A DNA stretch of 64,000 bases from Coturnix japonica (GCF_001577835.2 NC_029516.1:119950077-120014076), one strand, 5' to 3'. Positions 25,839 through 38,018 are shown, numbered from the stretch's first letter. Made by a program: numbers and translations. Notes: a model not told the origin generated them from the letters alone.

Positions 25839-26090
25839 GAATCATAGAATCATTAAGGCTGGAAAAACCCTCAAAGACCATCTAGTAGAACTATCACCCC
25901 CATGCCCACTAACCATCCACACAGTCCTGCAACACCTCCAGGGACAGTGACTGCACCATCTCCCTGGGCAGCCTGTGCCACTGCAGCACTGCTCTTTGGG
26001 AGGAGAAATGTTTCCTAATATCCAACCTGAGCCTCCCCTGGTGCAATTTGTGGAGATCACATCTATCACACTATCACTGTTGCATGGGAG
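25839..26090 (-). mobile_element. CR1 LINE fragment, 3' end
   Basis: AATCATAGAATCATTAAGGC, CAACACCTCCAGGGACAGTG, GGGCAGCCTGTGCCACTGCA, TTTCCTAATATCCAACCTGA. Located upstream of the CHST10 promoter. Confidence 0.88.
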
Positions 26091-26569
26091 AAGAGGCCCA
26101 AACATGAATGCACATACACTCAGGACTGTCTCCCTCTGCAGTAGACATTTGTAGTTCATGCTACGTACCATTTCACCCTGCATTTCCTATGAAATCTTGT
26201 GGGGGTAAATATATGAAAATTGCTATTTGTTTTTTCTTATTGTGAGAAGTAACTACCTAAAAAACACCTGTTCCCTTGAAACTGGTTTACAGCAGAAGAT
26301 TTTTTTCTTACCTTGAATCCTACAGAGTCTGTGTGAAGATAGGGGAGCTTGCCAGCAGCTCAAGATCAGAGCCAACAGCTTGAGAATGGACAAACTCAGT
26401 AGAGCCAGAATTGTAGTAGATGTTTCTATCTGGGTTCAGCTATCAATTAATAAAAGAAACAAAAAATCCAATGACAGATGAGTTTTAAATGCTTTCACAG
26501 CTGTGGCAGCTTCCAGAGCAGGTCAGGCCAACACAAGTGCATTAACAGCAGTGCCTTAGGATGAAGCCT

Positions 26570-26725
26570 TAGAATGGATTGGGTTGGAACAAATCTCAAA
26601 GATGATCTAGTTCCAGCCCCAAAACCACAGGTAGGGTTGCCAGTCATTAGATCAGGCTGCCCAGAGCCCCCTCCAACCTGGCCTTGAAGAACTCCAGGGA
26701 TGGAGCATCTACAACCTCTCCGTGG
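26570..26725 (-). mobile_element. CR1 LINE fragment
   Basis: GGGTTGGAACAAATCTCAAA, AGATCAGGCTGCCCAGAGCC, CCAACCTGGCCTTGAAGAAC. The tail is eroded. Confidence 0.8.
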
Positions 26726-27258
26726 TGATGTCTTCATCCCTCCCTTCTGCCCATGAAATAGAAGCTGTGATGGTTACCCTGCTTGTAAGGCTCACGGGGA
26801 GTCTGTGGCTTTCACCAGTTTGAGATTTGCGTAGGCTGGCAACTTTGGAAGCTGCTTCTCTCTTCAGGCTTGAGGGTGATGACTACAGTGCAGCCATGCA
26901 CAGATTATTAATAAGCAGACTCCAGCTGTGGAACCAATTTCTGACAGATCATCAGACTCAACCCCAGCATTTTAACCTTTCAAGTATGTTGTTACTGACA
27001 TGTACAATAATTAATCCTGTATAAATTGAACATTTTTTCCCCCCAAACTTAAGCACAGTTAATAAGCTTTGTTTTCAGTAATTGGCCCCAGAAAATGTCT
27101 GATGGAGTTAAAGAATGTGTTACATAGACAACTGTAAAGGTGGATTATGAAACTGCTAGCTAAGGCTGACAGGGTTCTTGCTATTAGGAATGTTAAACTG
27201 TAGTGGGGTTTAGAGCTTTAAATTGGCAGCAAAATCAGTGGTCGTGTCCACTGGTTTA

Positions 27259-27660
27259 TAGAATCAGAGAATCAGAATCACTTGAGTTGGAAGGGACCTT
27301 TTAAAGGTTATCTAGTCCAATTCCCTTGCAATGAAAAGGGACACCCACAGCTGGATCAGATTGCTCAGAGCCCTGTCCAGACTGACTTTGGATGTCTCCA
27401 GCCATCCAGCACTCTAGGTAACCTGTGCCAGTGCCTCATCACCCTCACTGCATGAAACTTCTTCCTTACATCCAATCTAAATCTCCCTTCCTTTAGTTTG
27501 AAACTATTTCACCTTTGTCCCATCACATCAGACACTGCTGAAGAGTCTGACCCCTTCTTTCTTATAGCCCTCTTTTAGATACTGCAGACACTGCTGAACC
27601 TGAATTCATCCATATTTTCCTTGACTTTCCAAGCTCAACCTATTCAGCAAGAGCATAGGC
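27259..27660 (-). mobile_element. CR1 LINE fragment, longer 3' end
   Basis: AATCAGAGAATCAGAATCAC, TTGGAAGGGACCTTTTAAAG, CACAGCTGGATCAGATTGCT, CTTCCTTACATCCAATCTAA and further upstream CR1 sequence. The same subfamily as the copy at 38568-38890. Confidence 0.88.
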
Positions 27661-28667
27661 TTGTGCATACTGTTAAACTCATGCTTTGTTTGTTGTTTTG
27701 TTGTTGTTCTTGTTCTCATTTCAGGTTTTAACCCAATGCCAATTGGATTAGCAAGGAGTCTGTCTAAAACAGCTGATGTATAGGAAGGGTTGTAGTAGCC
27801 ATGGGAGTGGGTGGGGTGGAGCTTAGGGCAGATATATGTACCACAATGAGACTTGCTGTGCTAGGGGCAAGTTCAGATCCATACGCAGCAAATAAGACTT
27901 CTTTTCATTTGAAAACCAATAGTACTTTTTATTTCAGGGTAGGAAAGTTTATCTGTTGATAAGTGCCTTGGAAACTGTTAAGTCTTTTTATACCTTCATA
28001 CCGTTAAATTTCCTTTGGAGTACGAGACAAAAAATGTAGACTGAGGTAAATAAGTCATTAGCTGAACCACATAGCTTACCCTGAAGTGTTAAGACTTTTA
28101 GTCTGAGCTGGTCATTTGAAAGGGAAAACAGCTCCGTGGGGTTTATTCACATCAGTGAACTGAGCATGTTGCCAAGACTGGGCTATAGTAGCTAAGAATT
28201 ACATTTAATTATCAAACCAACGTCAATTAAAATTGAATCCAATTCAAAATTAATTATATAGGTCATCAAATGAGTGCAGCCAACACACAAGCTCTAATGC
28301 CAATGTAACAAGATAAGTTAATTCTTTAAAACGTGAATTAAAAATAGAAGAATTGCTGGTTTGGGAGCACACAGAGACACCTGAAGGAGGACTGAGGAAC
28401 AACTTCAGTAACAGAGCCACAGCCAGGCACCTTACCTTGGTGCCAGCAGTGGAGTGGCATGGCCATTAGGGTAGCACATAGTGTTTAAATCTCGTGTTAC
28501 AACAACAAGTGGTCTTAGAGTTTGAGGGTAGCACAGATCCTACTAACATGACACTATCCTCAGTGCCTTTACAGTTCCTTCATAAATACTGTACGTAGCC
28601 CAAATCAGCCGTGTTGAACACTGCTCCCCTTGCGATGTGACAGAACAGGCAGTTATTGAATACAATC

Positions 28668-28694
28668 ATTTATTATTATCATCATCATCATTTT
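28668..28694. repeat. (TTA)n/(TCA)n microsatellite
   Basis: TTATTATTA followed by TCATCATCATCA in the CHST10-NMS spacer. Confidence 0.8.
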
Positions 28695-29439
28695 GACAAT
28701 TCAGAGCCCAACTTTTACTCTTGTTCAGCTTAATGTAGGGCATCAGACCCCGTGCACATCCTAGAGCCTCTCAGAAGAATCTTATCGGAACCACAACCAT
28801 TTCTTTTTTTAGCCTAAGGGACACCCCAGCCCTTCGTTTCAACGCAACAAACCATTTAGGCACGTTTCCCCAGCAACACTGTATTTATTTTAAGTTGCAT
28901 CCCCAGAAAAGAAGGAGGCTGCCATCTATCCTCCCACTTACAAATCCCTCTAGACATTCTGTCCTTTTATTTTTGACATCCCTGAACTAGTAGGTTTTCC
29001 CACTTTCCAAAAAGTGCCAGAGCTGTTTGCATGTGCTTTGTTGCAAAGTCCTTTTTTTCCCTTAATTTACATGCAGCTTTCTTAAGCACTTACTTCATTA
29101 AGGAAACAATGTCCTTAACAGGGATTCATTGATCCAGGCAATACAAAGAGGGAGATTAGTTGTGCTCTCCAGCACCACCACCAACAGCAGCGCATTGGAC
29201 AGCTCATGACACTAAACTGTGCCTGGAACTGTTGTCTGTGTATCTTCCTACCACAGAAAAGAGTGGGTCGCATCATACTCTTCCATTCAGTACTGCCTTC
29301 TTTACTGTTGGCCAGGAATATATATGAGCACTCTGTCAACAGAAAGAAAATTGTGATAGAATGTGGTTAATTTTCCTGTCTCAGGGTTATTCACCCAACT
29401 ATATCAACACAATGTGATCTCCGGATTCATAGGGCCTCA

Positions 29440-29605
29440 TGAGAGTCACACACTTGCAGTCATCTTATCCTGGCCTGTATGAGAAATAGTGTGGCCAGCA
29501 GGAGCAGAGAGGTAATCATCCTTCTATACTCAGCTCTGGTGAGGCTGCATCTCAACTATCGTGTTCAGTTTTGGGCTCCTCACTACAAGAAATCTCCTAC
29601 ACATT
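29440..29605 (+). mobile_element. CR1 LINE remnant, end of the reverse-transcriptase frame
   Basis: CTATACTCAGCTCTGGTGAG, GGCTGCATCTCAACTATCG and CAGTTTTGGGCTCCTCACTA encode the [10 protein letters not shown] and VQFWAPHY blocks at the C-terminal end of CR1 ORF2. It is isolated, with no 3' region attached. Confidence 0.75.
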
Positions 29606-31690
29606 ACTACTAGCTTTAAAGTACATCCAGACATAACTACCACAGGGAATACCTGTGTGACACCACAGCCACTGAGGGTCCAGGTCAAAACCACTTCTGT
29701 CAAAGAGCAGGAAAATAGTTAAGTCATACATCTGCCAGGAGTCAGACAACTCATTTTAAGAGTTCATAGAAATGAAATTCAACATGTCAGGGATCCTCTC
29801 TGTTCATTATCAACACTGATAAAATTCTGTATGAATCTCTCCTACCTGGAACAGAGCAAGAAAATTAATTGGCTTCATTTTAAGAGTCAACTTGCTTAAC
29901 AAGAAAAATACAGGTATCTTCAGTAATAATTGTAAGTGACAGAATTGGACTACTTACTCATTCTGAATGGCACTTGACTCAGATCTCTTGTGGGAGTAAG
30001 TGCTGCTCAATGAAGCAAAGGGAAGCAAAGTGTGGGATTGAGCTCCTTGCTGCTTGCACCATGATACATGCACACCCTGTAGTGCTTAGAGGCGTGAGCT
30101 CCCGGTTACCTATATGTTCAGCTTCCTAAACGGTTATTTTCTGTGTGTGACCTTAAAGTTGAGAAGATACTGAGAAATATTACCCACTGAGGGTCGGTGG
30201 GTCATATGGCACTGACGTAGATTAATGTCATCTGGTGCTTTTGTCTCTTTGGCTGGTAGGCTTAGGGTGAATGTTGCTTGAAGAATCTTTATAGGGCAGC
30301 AAAAATGAAGTGGGATTTGTTGTGCCTGTAGCTAGCTCTTGGTGAGACAAACATCCATTTTAAGGCAACATATTTGTATGTGTTCTGTTCACATATACTA
30401 AAGTTAATAGAAACTTAGAATCTGTGTATCCGGCAGAAATCTGGGATGCACAGTATACGATGGATACCATACACCCTAGTAATCAGTGTAAGGTATTCAA
30501 TGTCACAGACTATGGCAAGCTTCTTCACTTGTACTACTCCTCCATGGTTAAACTCTTGGTTATCATTTTGTCCTTAATCTCTGACTGTATGAGGCACATT
30601 TTTACTGACCTTCCTTAAACATTTCCTTGTTGACCTACTGCACTTTAAGACTGTGTCCTTATATCTGCAAAGTACAGAAATCCAACCACAAACAGAAGTA
30701 AAATACTTTTTCTGCACTTGTTTGACATTCTGACAACCAAATCCACACCTGTACATGACCTCTGTTTTACCAAGCTTGAGCCTTGCCTAACTAAGAACAA
30801 AAACAAGAGAAGCTCCCACTGTTTGGATTGCTTCTCTGTATGGGAAATGAAGTGTAGGTTGACTAAATTCACAGTCAACACAGCTTCATACTCACATAAA
30901 CAAGCACTGTCATATTTAATACAGGACAAATACTGAGAGATGCCTGCAGGCTTTATGGCAAGTTTGCCTAGGAAGTACCCTGCAACTTCTGCAGCATTTT
31001 ATCATCTCTCCTACAGGTCCATGATTTGGCTTCCCATTGAGCAGTGTCAAGCTGCAGAGGGTGCAAGGCACAAGGAAGCCAGTTTTGATACACTTAGGAG
31101 CTGCACATTTGTGACATTTTATGGCTCATGCCCTTGCTGCGTGCAGAACTGCTGATATCACCGCAGAGATCATCTGCAAAAAGAAAGGCAGTCTTCATCC
31201 ACATACCTGTTGAAGCCAGATTATCTTTTTATTCTTCATTTATCTATCACAGCATGCTTTAATAGAAAATTAATGTTACTGCTACTAAATATACACCAGC
31301 CCTCCTGACTCACCACAAAGATTCTCTTGTTTCCCATTGACACTCCCCCAAAGCCTCATTTTAACTTGCACACGTATAACTGTGGGCGCTGAAACTTTTA
31401 ACCTATCTCTTAGCATGCAGGAAGTCCAGGACCTTGTACATTGAAAGAGTGTCTCATTAATCTGCCTCGGTGCTGATGAACCCATTGGCAGAGCTGCACC
31501 TGATCTAGCACCTGTGAAATGAAATGTACAGCAGCAGCAGCAGAAAGTTCTGACTTAAGGAAGGATAATGGGTTCATAATGTGACACATCAACTATTTGA
31601 AATGTCGCTTTTAAAAACTTTCCCCCGTTCTTCCCTCACGTTGCAGTGTGGCTGATAAAACCCTATTTTCAGTTTGGTAATAAGTACTGA

Positions 31691-31713
31691 TTTATTCATT
31701 TATTTATTTATTA
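31691..31713. repeat. (ATTT)n microsatellite
   Basis: TTTATTCATTTATTTATTTAT in the CHST10-NMS spacer, about 140 bases from a CR1 fragment. Confidence 0.8.
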
Positions 31714-31855
31714 ATTGAACACATATGACTTAATTTTTATCCAATCTTTATGTGTAAGCCTCACTTGAACTCCACAGGCTTGACAGGACCAACATTTGCT
31801 GAAGGGTACATTTAGGGTATTCACTTGGAAAGGGTGAAATAAAGCAGTGGGTGCT

Positions 31856-32238
31856 TTAAAATGGCTCAGGTTGGAAGGGACCTCAAAACCCACTCAGCCC
31901 CAACCACTGCTGTAGGCAAGACTGTCCCCACCTGCTCAGGCTGCCCAGGGCCCCATCCTACCTGGCCTTGAGCACCTCCAGGGATGGGGCACCACAGCTT
32001 CTATGGGCAGCTGTGCCAGTGCATCACTGCCCTCTGAGTTAAATATTTCTTCCTAATATCTGACCTAAACCTCCCTTTTAATTTAAAGCCATTCCCCCTT
32101 GTCCTATCACTATCAGACCATGTAAAAAACCCATCTGCCTCATGTTTATAAGCTCCCTTCAAGTACTGAAAGACCACACTGAGCCTCCTGTTCTCCAGGC
32201 TGAAAAACCCCTGCTGCCCCAACCTTTCTTCATGAGAG
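31856..32238 (-). mobile_element. CR1 LINE fragment, longer 3' end
   Basis: GGCTCAGGTTGGAAGGGACC, TCAGGCTGCCCAGGGCCCCA, CACCTCCAGGGATGGGGCAC, CCATTCCCCCTTGTCCTATC and CTGAGCCTCCTGTTCTCCAG. Followed about 50 bases later by a second copy. Confidence 0.9.
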
Positions 32239-32287
32239 AAGTATGATGAGGAAAGGTTGAAGGAGTTGGATATGGCCCATTATACTT

Positions 32288-32410
32288 CATAGAATCATAG
32301 AAGCACCAAGGTTGGAAAAGACTTACAAGATCATCCAGTCCAACCACTCACCTATTACCAATAGCTCCCACTAAACCATGTCCCTCAACACAATATCTAA
32401 TAGTTCCTTG
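32288..32410 (-). mobile_element. CR1 LINE tail upstream of NMS
   Basis: CATAGAATCATAGAAGCACC, GTTGGAAAAGACTTACAAG, ATCATCCAGTCCAACCACTC. It ends just before the TAATTA-rich block in the NMS 5' flank. Confidence 0.88.
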
Positions 32411-32419
32411 AACGATTAC

Positions 32420-32511
32420 TTAATAATTAGTAGCAAATTAGTAGCCGTGTAATTGTATTCTACTCTAAAATTTAGTAACTAATTAGTGGTTAAAAGAATT
32501 AGTAATTAGTA
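32420..32511. promoter_or_regulatory. Cluster of ATTAGTA / TAATTA homeodomain-type motifs upstream of NMS
   Basis: Five ATTAGT and one TTTAGT occur within about 90 bases, two of them overlapping as ATTAGTAATTAGT, with two TAATTAG cores. The block begins just after a CR1 fragment and ends 130 bases upstream of the NMS TATA box. TAATTA is the core site of many homeodomain proteins, including LIM-homeodomain factors. A regulatory role is inferred from position and density only. Confidence 0.4.
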
Positions 32512-32639
32512 CTCAGGCAGCAACTAACACAGTTACTGTCAAAAAGTGACGTGGATTTCTTTCATTTTCTCACTAATCAAATCCCGACTCCTGTATTACC
32601 GTGGGGAATTTATGAACTCGTTGCAGCAAACTCGAAGTC

Positions 32640-32649
32640 TATATAAAAG
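32640..32649 (+). promoter_or_regulatory. TATA box of NMS
   Basis: TATATAAAAG lies 170 bases upstream of the NMS ATG, just before a GC-rich leader. It predicts transcription from about 32670. A cAMP-response-like TGACGTGG is at 32547-32554, about 90 bases further upstream. Confidence 0.7.
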
Positions 32650-32689
32650 AGTTTAGGAAGTCTCGGCCGGTGCTCTTCTCAGTCCGTTA

Positions 32690-33080
32690 GTGCAATTCCA
32701 TGTCCCCCTGCCGGGGGCGGGGGCCCGGCGGAGCGGGGCCGTGGCCGCGGCCGGTGCCGCCCCTGTCTCGACGCGGCCCCATAAAGCCGCCGCCCGCCGC
32801 TGCCCTTCGTCGCCCGCCATGCCCCTGCCGTCGCCAGCGCTGCCCTGGCTGTTGGCCGCCTGCTGCCTCTGCGCCCTGCCGCGGGGCTCCGGTAGGTGCG
32901 GGGTCCGAAGGGTAAAAGGGGCTGCCCTCGGGGCCCCGCTGAACCAGCCCCGTGCGCCCCTCTCCGCAGGGTTCCCGCAGCCCCTCTCTCGCTATAGGGA
33001 CGGCGTGGAGCTGCCCAAGAGCCAGGTAGGGAGCTCAGCTCGGGGGTTGAGGTGTGGGGTGGGGGAACTGGGCTGCTGGC
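32690..33080. promoter_or_regulatory. CpG-rich block over NMS exons 1 and 2
   Basis: GC- and CpG-rich stretch covering the NMS leader, exon 1, the very short first intron (32892-32969) and exon 2. Long open frames on both strands here (for example minus 32679-33143) are GC-driven shadows of the NMS exons. Confidence 0.75.
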
Positions 33081-36000
33081 TGGGGGCAGGGGCATGATGT
33101 GGACGGCCACACCGCTAACATCTGCTCTGTACTTCGCAAGCAACTGGCGCTGTGCTTCAGTCAGTGGATGGAGCTGTCCAGCCAGCCCCAGGTAAGCTGC
33201 CTTTGGGCTCAGGGTTTGCGTACGATCAGAAGTTAGAAGGAAACTTTAAACTGTTTTGTTGTGTGTGGTGGTTTTTGTTGTTGATTTTTTTTTTCTTCCC
33301 CTCGTATCTTTCAGTTTTGTTAAACAAAATTGGTTGGGAAACAGTTCCCAAAGACGGTTATTGGGTTGTCTTTATCTCATAGGATAAAATTATCCCTGTT
33401 GAACATACTGGGCTCTATGGTCACACATACACCAAACAGCTTATCTTGATGCCTATAGATGAAAATGAGTGTAGATAAAACATAAAGACAAATCGCAACC
33501 CAGCTAATTCTGGCACACTTGGCATAGGAAAGAGCATCTTAAATGTAAGTGATTCATTGGAATCTGTTTATAGCAAGAGGCTCTACTGACAACACAAGTC
33601 TTTCTGTATGTATTCTCATTACAAAATACTTGTCTTTCATCTCCTACAACCATCAGTAATCCTTACCCTGCTCTGAGTGGTTTTATTGGAACCACACACA
33701 TACTATTTAAACTGTGCCGGGATCTGGGTGAAGCCTGTAACCTGTTCTCTGTAAGACCCTGTACATTGTGTCCTGTCCGAAAGTGCATTAAAGAACTGTT
33801 TGGTTTTGCAGATCTCCAGCACTGTTTTGGATCTTTGTTATTCCATATTCAACAGCTTGCAAACCAATGAGGTAAGGAGCAATTGCTGCTTTTGCCTAAA
33901 AGCATCCCCTCCTTAAACCTTTCTCCAAGAGATAACGTATAATCTAATATTGTCATAGTTTAGGAGATGCAAGAAAGCTAGCTGAGAAGTCACAAACTGT
34001 ATATACAATATATATACTGAGCTATACCGAGTATAGCTCTTCCTCACTGGTGCGGTTGTATCAGGACTTAGCTCAATATCAGTTCTGCTTTAAAATGCTT
34101 TTTATTGTCGACAGTTTGTCAACAGTTGCCATTCCCATAATATTCAGACTGCCCTTAGGTATGTTAAAGCTATTTCACTTGTGGAGTTTGAGTCTTCTGT
34201 TTTATTAAATCACAAGTAGAGCCTTCAAGACAACAATAGAAAGTATTTTGACAGATATTTCAACTACTCTTCTTGCCCATGTCTTTGCCTTATTATAATT
34301 CCAAGCGTGTTTTCCTAAAGCGGCTATAACACTCTAACAGTACTGAAGTTTACTGTATAAAAATACTATCATTTCTCTATTGACTCTGTGCTTCTACAGC
34401 TTAGCTAATGAGGAGACATCCAGAATAAGCCAGTAACAGTTCCTGGTTACTGCTTTAGTAACTAACATTAACAAAAATTCACTCTTTAAGTCCTCAAGGC
34501 TGGGAGCTGGATTTTATAGTGTCTTTTCAAGAGTTACGGCTAATACTTGCAGTGTATCTGTAATAGGATTTCTAGGTGTTGTCTGGTAAAGCAGAGGCTC
34601 AGAGCAGAGTGTGAGAAATGGAAGACGTACACTTAAAAAACCTGTTGGGAGAAGTAGTGAACTATTTAGCTTCAACGTCTAATCTTCAAACAAATCTTGT
34701 AGATGGCAGTCTCAAAGGAGTCAATAGTAAATGATATCTAAACAGCATTTGAAAATCCCTTCCTAAAATCAAGTCAATACACAGTTTTTAGTAGCTCACC
34801 TGTTGTCATGGATCTTCCATATAATTAAATCCTATTAACTAGGACATCTGAAAGTGAGTCTAAGTTGTGTGCTGGTGTTTGTTTCTGCTTGATGTCCAAT
34901 AATCATCTCAGAACAGCTAGCATCCACAGTATCTTTGTAGTCTCCCCATTTGTGTCCTTTAAGGTTTCTTGATTGAATCATGCACTTTTTTCTTCTGCAC
35001 CATTTCGTACTGAGTTGGCATTAATGGGACCTGCTCTGTACATCATTTCCTCAGGGCCTGAACCAAGAACAGTTTAACAAGGTGATATCCTCATTTCACT
35101 GCCTGAATGCCAATTCCTTCATTCCTTCTTGAATATCTTTAAATTCCTCCCCCATTTCCCACCCACATGCTTTACCCGTGCTCTTCTCCTATCTTCATGC
35201 TTTGCTCTTCTTGGGCAACTCAATCCATTCAGTGGCACAGTGGCTTGGAGTTATTCTGTTCACAGCCAGCCAGATGTGTGGTCGTGGGCAGCTGTGCTGC
35301 AGGCAAGAAGGCTCTCAAACCTTGCATGTGTACTGGGCAGCAGGTCCAAGGCTTTGTGAGACACCTGTCTCTGCTCCCATGAAGTCACGGGGTAAATTTC
35401 TATTCCTGATGTAGAAAAACGAGCAATTTTATGAAGAGCAACAAGGGTGTGCTGGAAGGCATCAATAATAATGCCTGGGTTGAAATACAAGGACAATTTT
35501 CAAGCTGGAGAGCAGCCTCATTTAAAGAGGAGAACAGCTATCATGGACCATTTAAGCCAGAGGCACGGACTGCTATGCTTTGCTCCCATTTGAGCTCTGC
35601 TTCCCTCCCCAGAAATGAAGGCATGTTGAACAGTGGGGTTGGTTAAAGTGGGATTGAAAATAAATCTTCAAAATGATACATTTGCTGCTGTTGTTTTTGT
35701 AGCTGTTTTCTGTGTGTACTTTTCTCAGGGTGGAAAACCTAATCAGTGACAGAGGATTACTGCAAAAAAAAAAAAAAAAAATGGCATCTTGATTAATTTA
35801 CACTGTTGATTTGCAGGAATCACAGATTGCTGCTGCAGAGTTTACAAAGAAGGTATGTAAATGTAATGGCAAGTGAGTAGGAGTATCTAAGTGATATATA
35901 AGTTTATATAAGTGATGCTTTTTAATGATTAGGAAGAGCTGAGCAGACCCTTTCTGCTGCCCATTGCTTTCTGTAAAGCAATGTACCACATGTAAAGCTT

Positions 36001-37907
36001 TCTTTTATATGTTTTCTCAAGCTTGTGAATCTTTAATTATGGTAACTTAGTATATTTACACTAGACAGAATGGATTGTTGTAGACAGTGCCCTTCGGGTA
36101 TTAATTTTTAATCAGCATTCCAGATGAATGGGCATTGGAGACGTTCAGCATCTCATTATTTGCATGCTGCTGAAAGAGGCCCTGAATTATTGATAGGCTG
36201 ATGGAATGACACCGAAACTTGTCAACAGATCTATGGAAATGAGTTTAAAACATTTTGTTAATGGTTTGTGTTTTATCTTACAGGATAGTCATGGGACTCT
36301 GGGACGGCCTTTTTTCCTTTTCAGGGTATTTGAATCTCTTACAGATTCTGTGTGACAGATGATGTTATATCCACATACCATCAACTTCTCAGCTTTACAA
36401 ATTCTCACCACAATTTCTGGTTTTAGTCAGACATCAAATCCCCCTGTTTGAAGGCTGGAAAAGCCATTTGCTTAAAAAACTCTAGTTCAGCTAAAAGACC
36501 AAAGGATAACAAGATCTGCAGTGGTAATGGATTAAACTTTTTTAACTGTAAGATGTGACTGTGAATGTCTCAAGTCACTTCCTCTAAAGACAGCAGTAGT
36601 ATGTGGCTTGTATGTCAGAGATGGTAAAGGTGCCCTCATACTAAATCCCCCAGATGAAGCAAATGCATGAGCTGATTGTCCACATGGCCTGAAAGGTCTG
36701 GCCGGTAGGCAATGGCATGCTGCATAACAGAGTGAGAAGTCAAAGCAGTGTTATAAACATCATCATTCCCTTCACTTTTTTTTCACCCATTGGCTTAAAC
36801 TATGGCATGGTCTAGTTCAGGATACTCAGGTCTATGATTATATGGTTAACCTTATAAGGTCAACACCAAACTTTAGTTTAGTTTTTAGGAATGTTTTCAA
36901 CATATCAGAAAAGAAATATTCTAAAAAGGAGGTTTTGGGCTGTAACCATTCTGCCAATTCAGAGTCTAGCCAGGTGCTTTCAGGGCTGATGTTTGTATGT
37001 TCTTTGTTAGGCACCTACTTAGTCCCTTGATGAGCTGTGACTAACTTCCTCACTGAGAATAATTGAAGTCAGACTGCTTAGCTGTTTGGACTGAGGCTGA
37101 ACAATGTTACCTGGGTTCAAAGGCAAAACCCACCTACATGGCTTCCTCTGATACTTAACATGTCTCTTTAAAAGAAATCATAGTGTAGCCTTAATGGAAG
37201 GTATATTTTGGTGTGTTTACACATCTGATATCTAATATCTCTGTATAGCTCTCTCATTGTTTTATTTTTCAGCCTCGAAATGGAAGAACTATTGAAGGCA
37301 GTGGTGAGTAAACCATCCAAAAGCAACCAGAACTTGTTCCATATTTCAATAATGAAGGAGTTACTGAGGGGTTGTATAAACCTAGTGCATACTCAGATAC
37401 CCATGTGGGTGTTTCATGTGGTCACTGAAAGCCACTGGGGCAGAATTCCTTTCTTGCTCAAAGTGTTACTGTAGATGCTCTTGTCAGAAGGATTTTTTTT
37501 TTTTTTTGAGGTTCATTCAGGAGGAGTTTTCACCCTCTGTAAAATGATAGAAATGATACAGAAATGACAACATTTTTTTTCCTAGTGGGTGTAAATTGTA
37601 CTTGGAACACCAAAGCTAGCAAGTCCTTCCCTGCGATAAATGTGGACTCACCTCTGCTCCCAGCAACCTTCAGTCACCTAATTCCATGTGAGAACCCACT
37701 AATATAGATCTCTGCATGCAGATCGGAGTCATTTTTACATCATATTTAGAATTTATTGGGGTAAACCCAAGGAATTTCAGGTGATTTCATTTCTAACTTT
37801 AGGAAGGACTAAACGTACATAACTGAATACTAAATCACAGACAGATCAACATCTCAACATACAATATAACATTGCGTTAATTTATTTCAGAATACCATGG
37901 AATATGA
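32819..37907 (+). CDS. NMS: Neuromedin S precursor, 9 coding exons found; possibly one or more internal exons not located
   Basis: Secreted neuropeptide precursor whose amidated product activates the neuromedin U receptors; in mammals it acts in the suprachiasmatic nucleus and in feeding control. Exons: 32819-32891 (signal peptide with LPWLLAACCLCALP), 32970-33025 (FPQPLSRYRDG), 33141-33191 (LALCFSQWMELSSQP, matching human LAYCLSQWAPLSRQP), 33812-33871 (NMU-like VLDLCYSIF), 35055-35081 (small, less certain), 35817-35852 (AAAEFTKK), 36284-36325 (DSHGTLGRPFFLFR), 37273-37303 (PRNGRTIEGS) and 37891-37907 (EYHGI and stop). All have AG/GT borders and compatible phase, giving 130 residues against 153 in human. 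The core FFLFRPRN followed by Gly-Arg predicts a C-terminal asparagine amide. The mammalian segment with the NMS-related peptide and its dibasic site was not found between 33872 and 35816. Position between CHST10 and PDCL3 supports NMS rather than NMU. Confidence 0.92.
35764..35781. repeat. Poly(A) run in NMS intron
   Basis: Eighteen A bases, about 35 bases upstream of the NMS exon beginning at 35817. Confidence 0.85.
37493..37507. repeat. Poly(T) run in the last NMS intron
   Basis: Fifteen T bases between the PRNGR exon and the final exon. Confidence 0.85.
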
Positions 37908-38018
37908 AGTCTGTGGGTCGACTTACCAGCTCAATAACTTGGTTTATACAAAAACAAGAGACTTTCTGTTGCACTGCCTATTATGTGACTGAGTTGTCTG
38001 GAATTTACTGTTCTATAT

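Larger units (their letters stand above)
26091..32287. other. Spacer between head-to-head CHST10 and NMS
   Basis: Apart from the listed CR1 pieces and two microsatellites, this holds AT-rich DNA with no recognised gene. The stretch 27661-29439 and the stretch 29606-31855 are free of clear repeats and have only short random frames. They could hold regulatory sequence for either gene, which cannot be judged here. Confidence 0.55.

Noticed and set aside
32679-33143. Minus-strand 154-codon frame over NMS exons 1-3
   Set aside because: Antisense shadow caused by GC-rich composition; the plus strand has the verified NMS exons.
34614-34631. RNGRRT encoded within an NMS intron, resembling the NMU end PRNGRRS
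   Set aside because: No FLFRP precedes it and there are no fitting splice sites. The true PRNGR exon is at 37273-37303, so this is chance.
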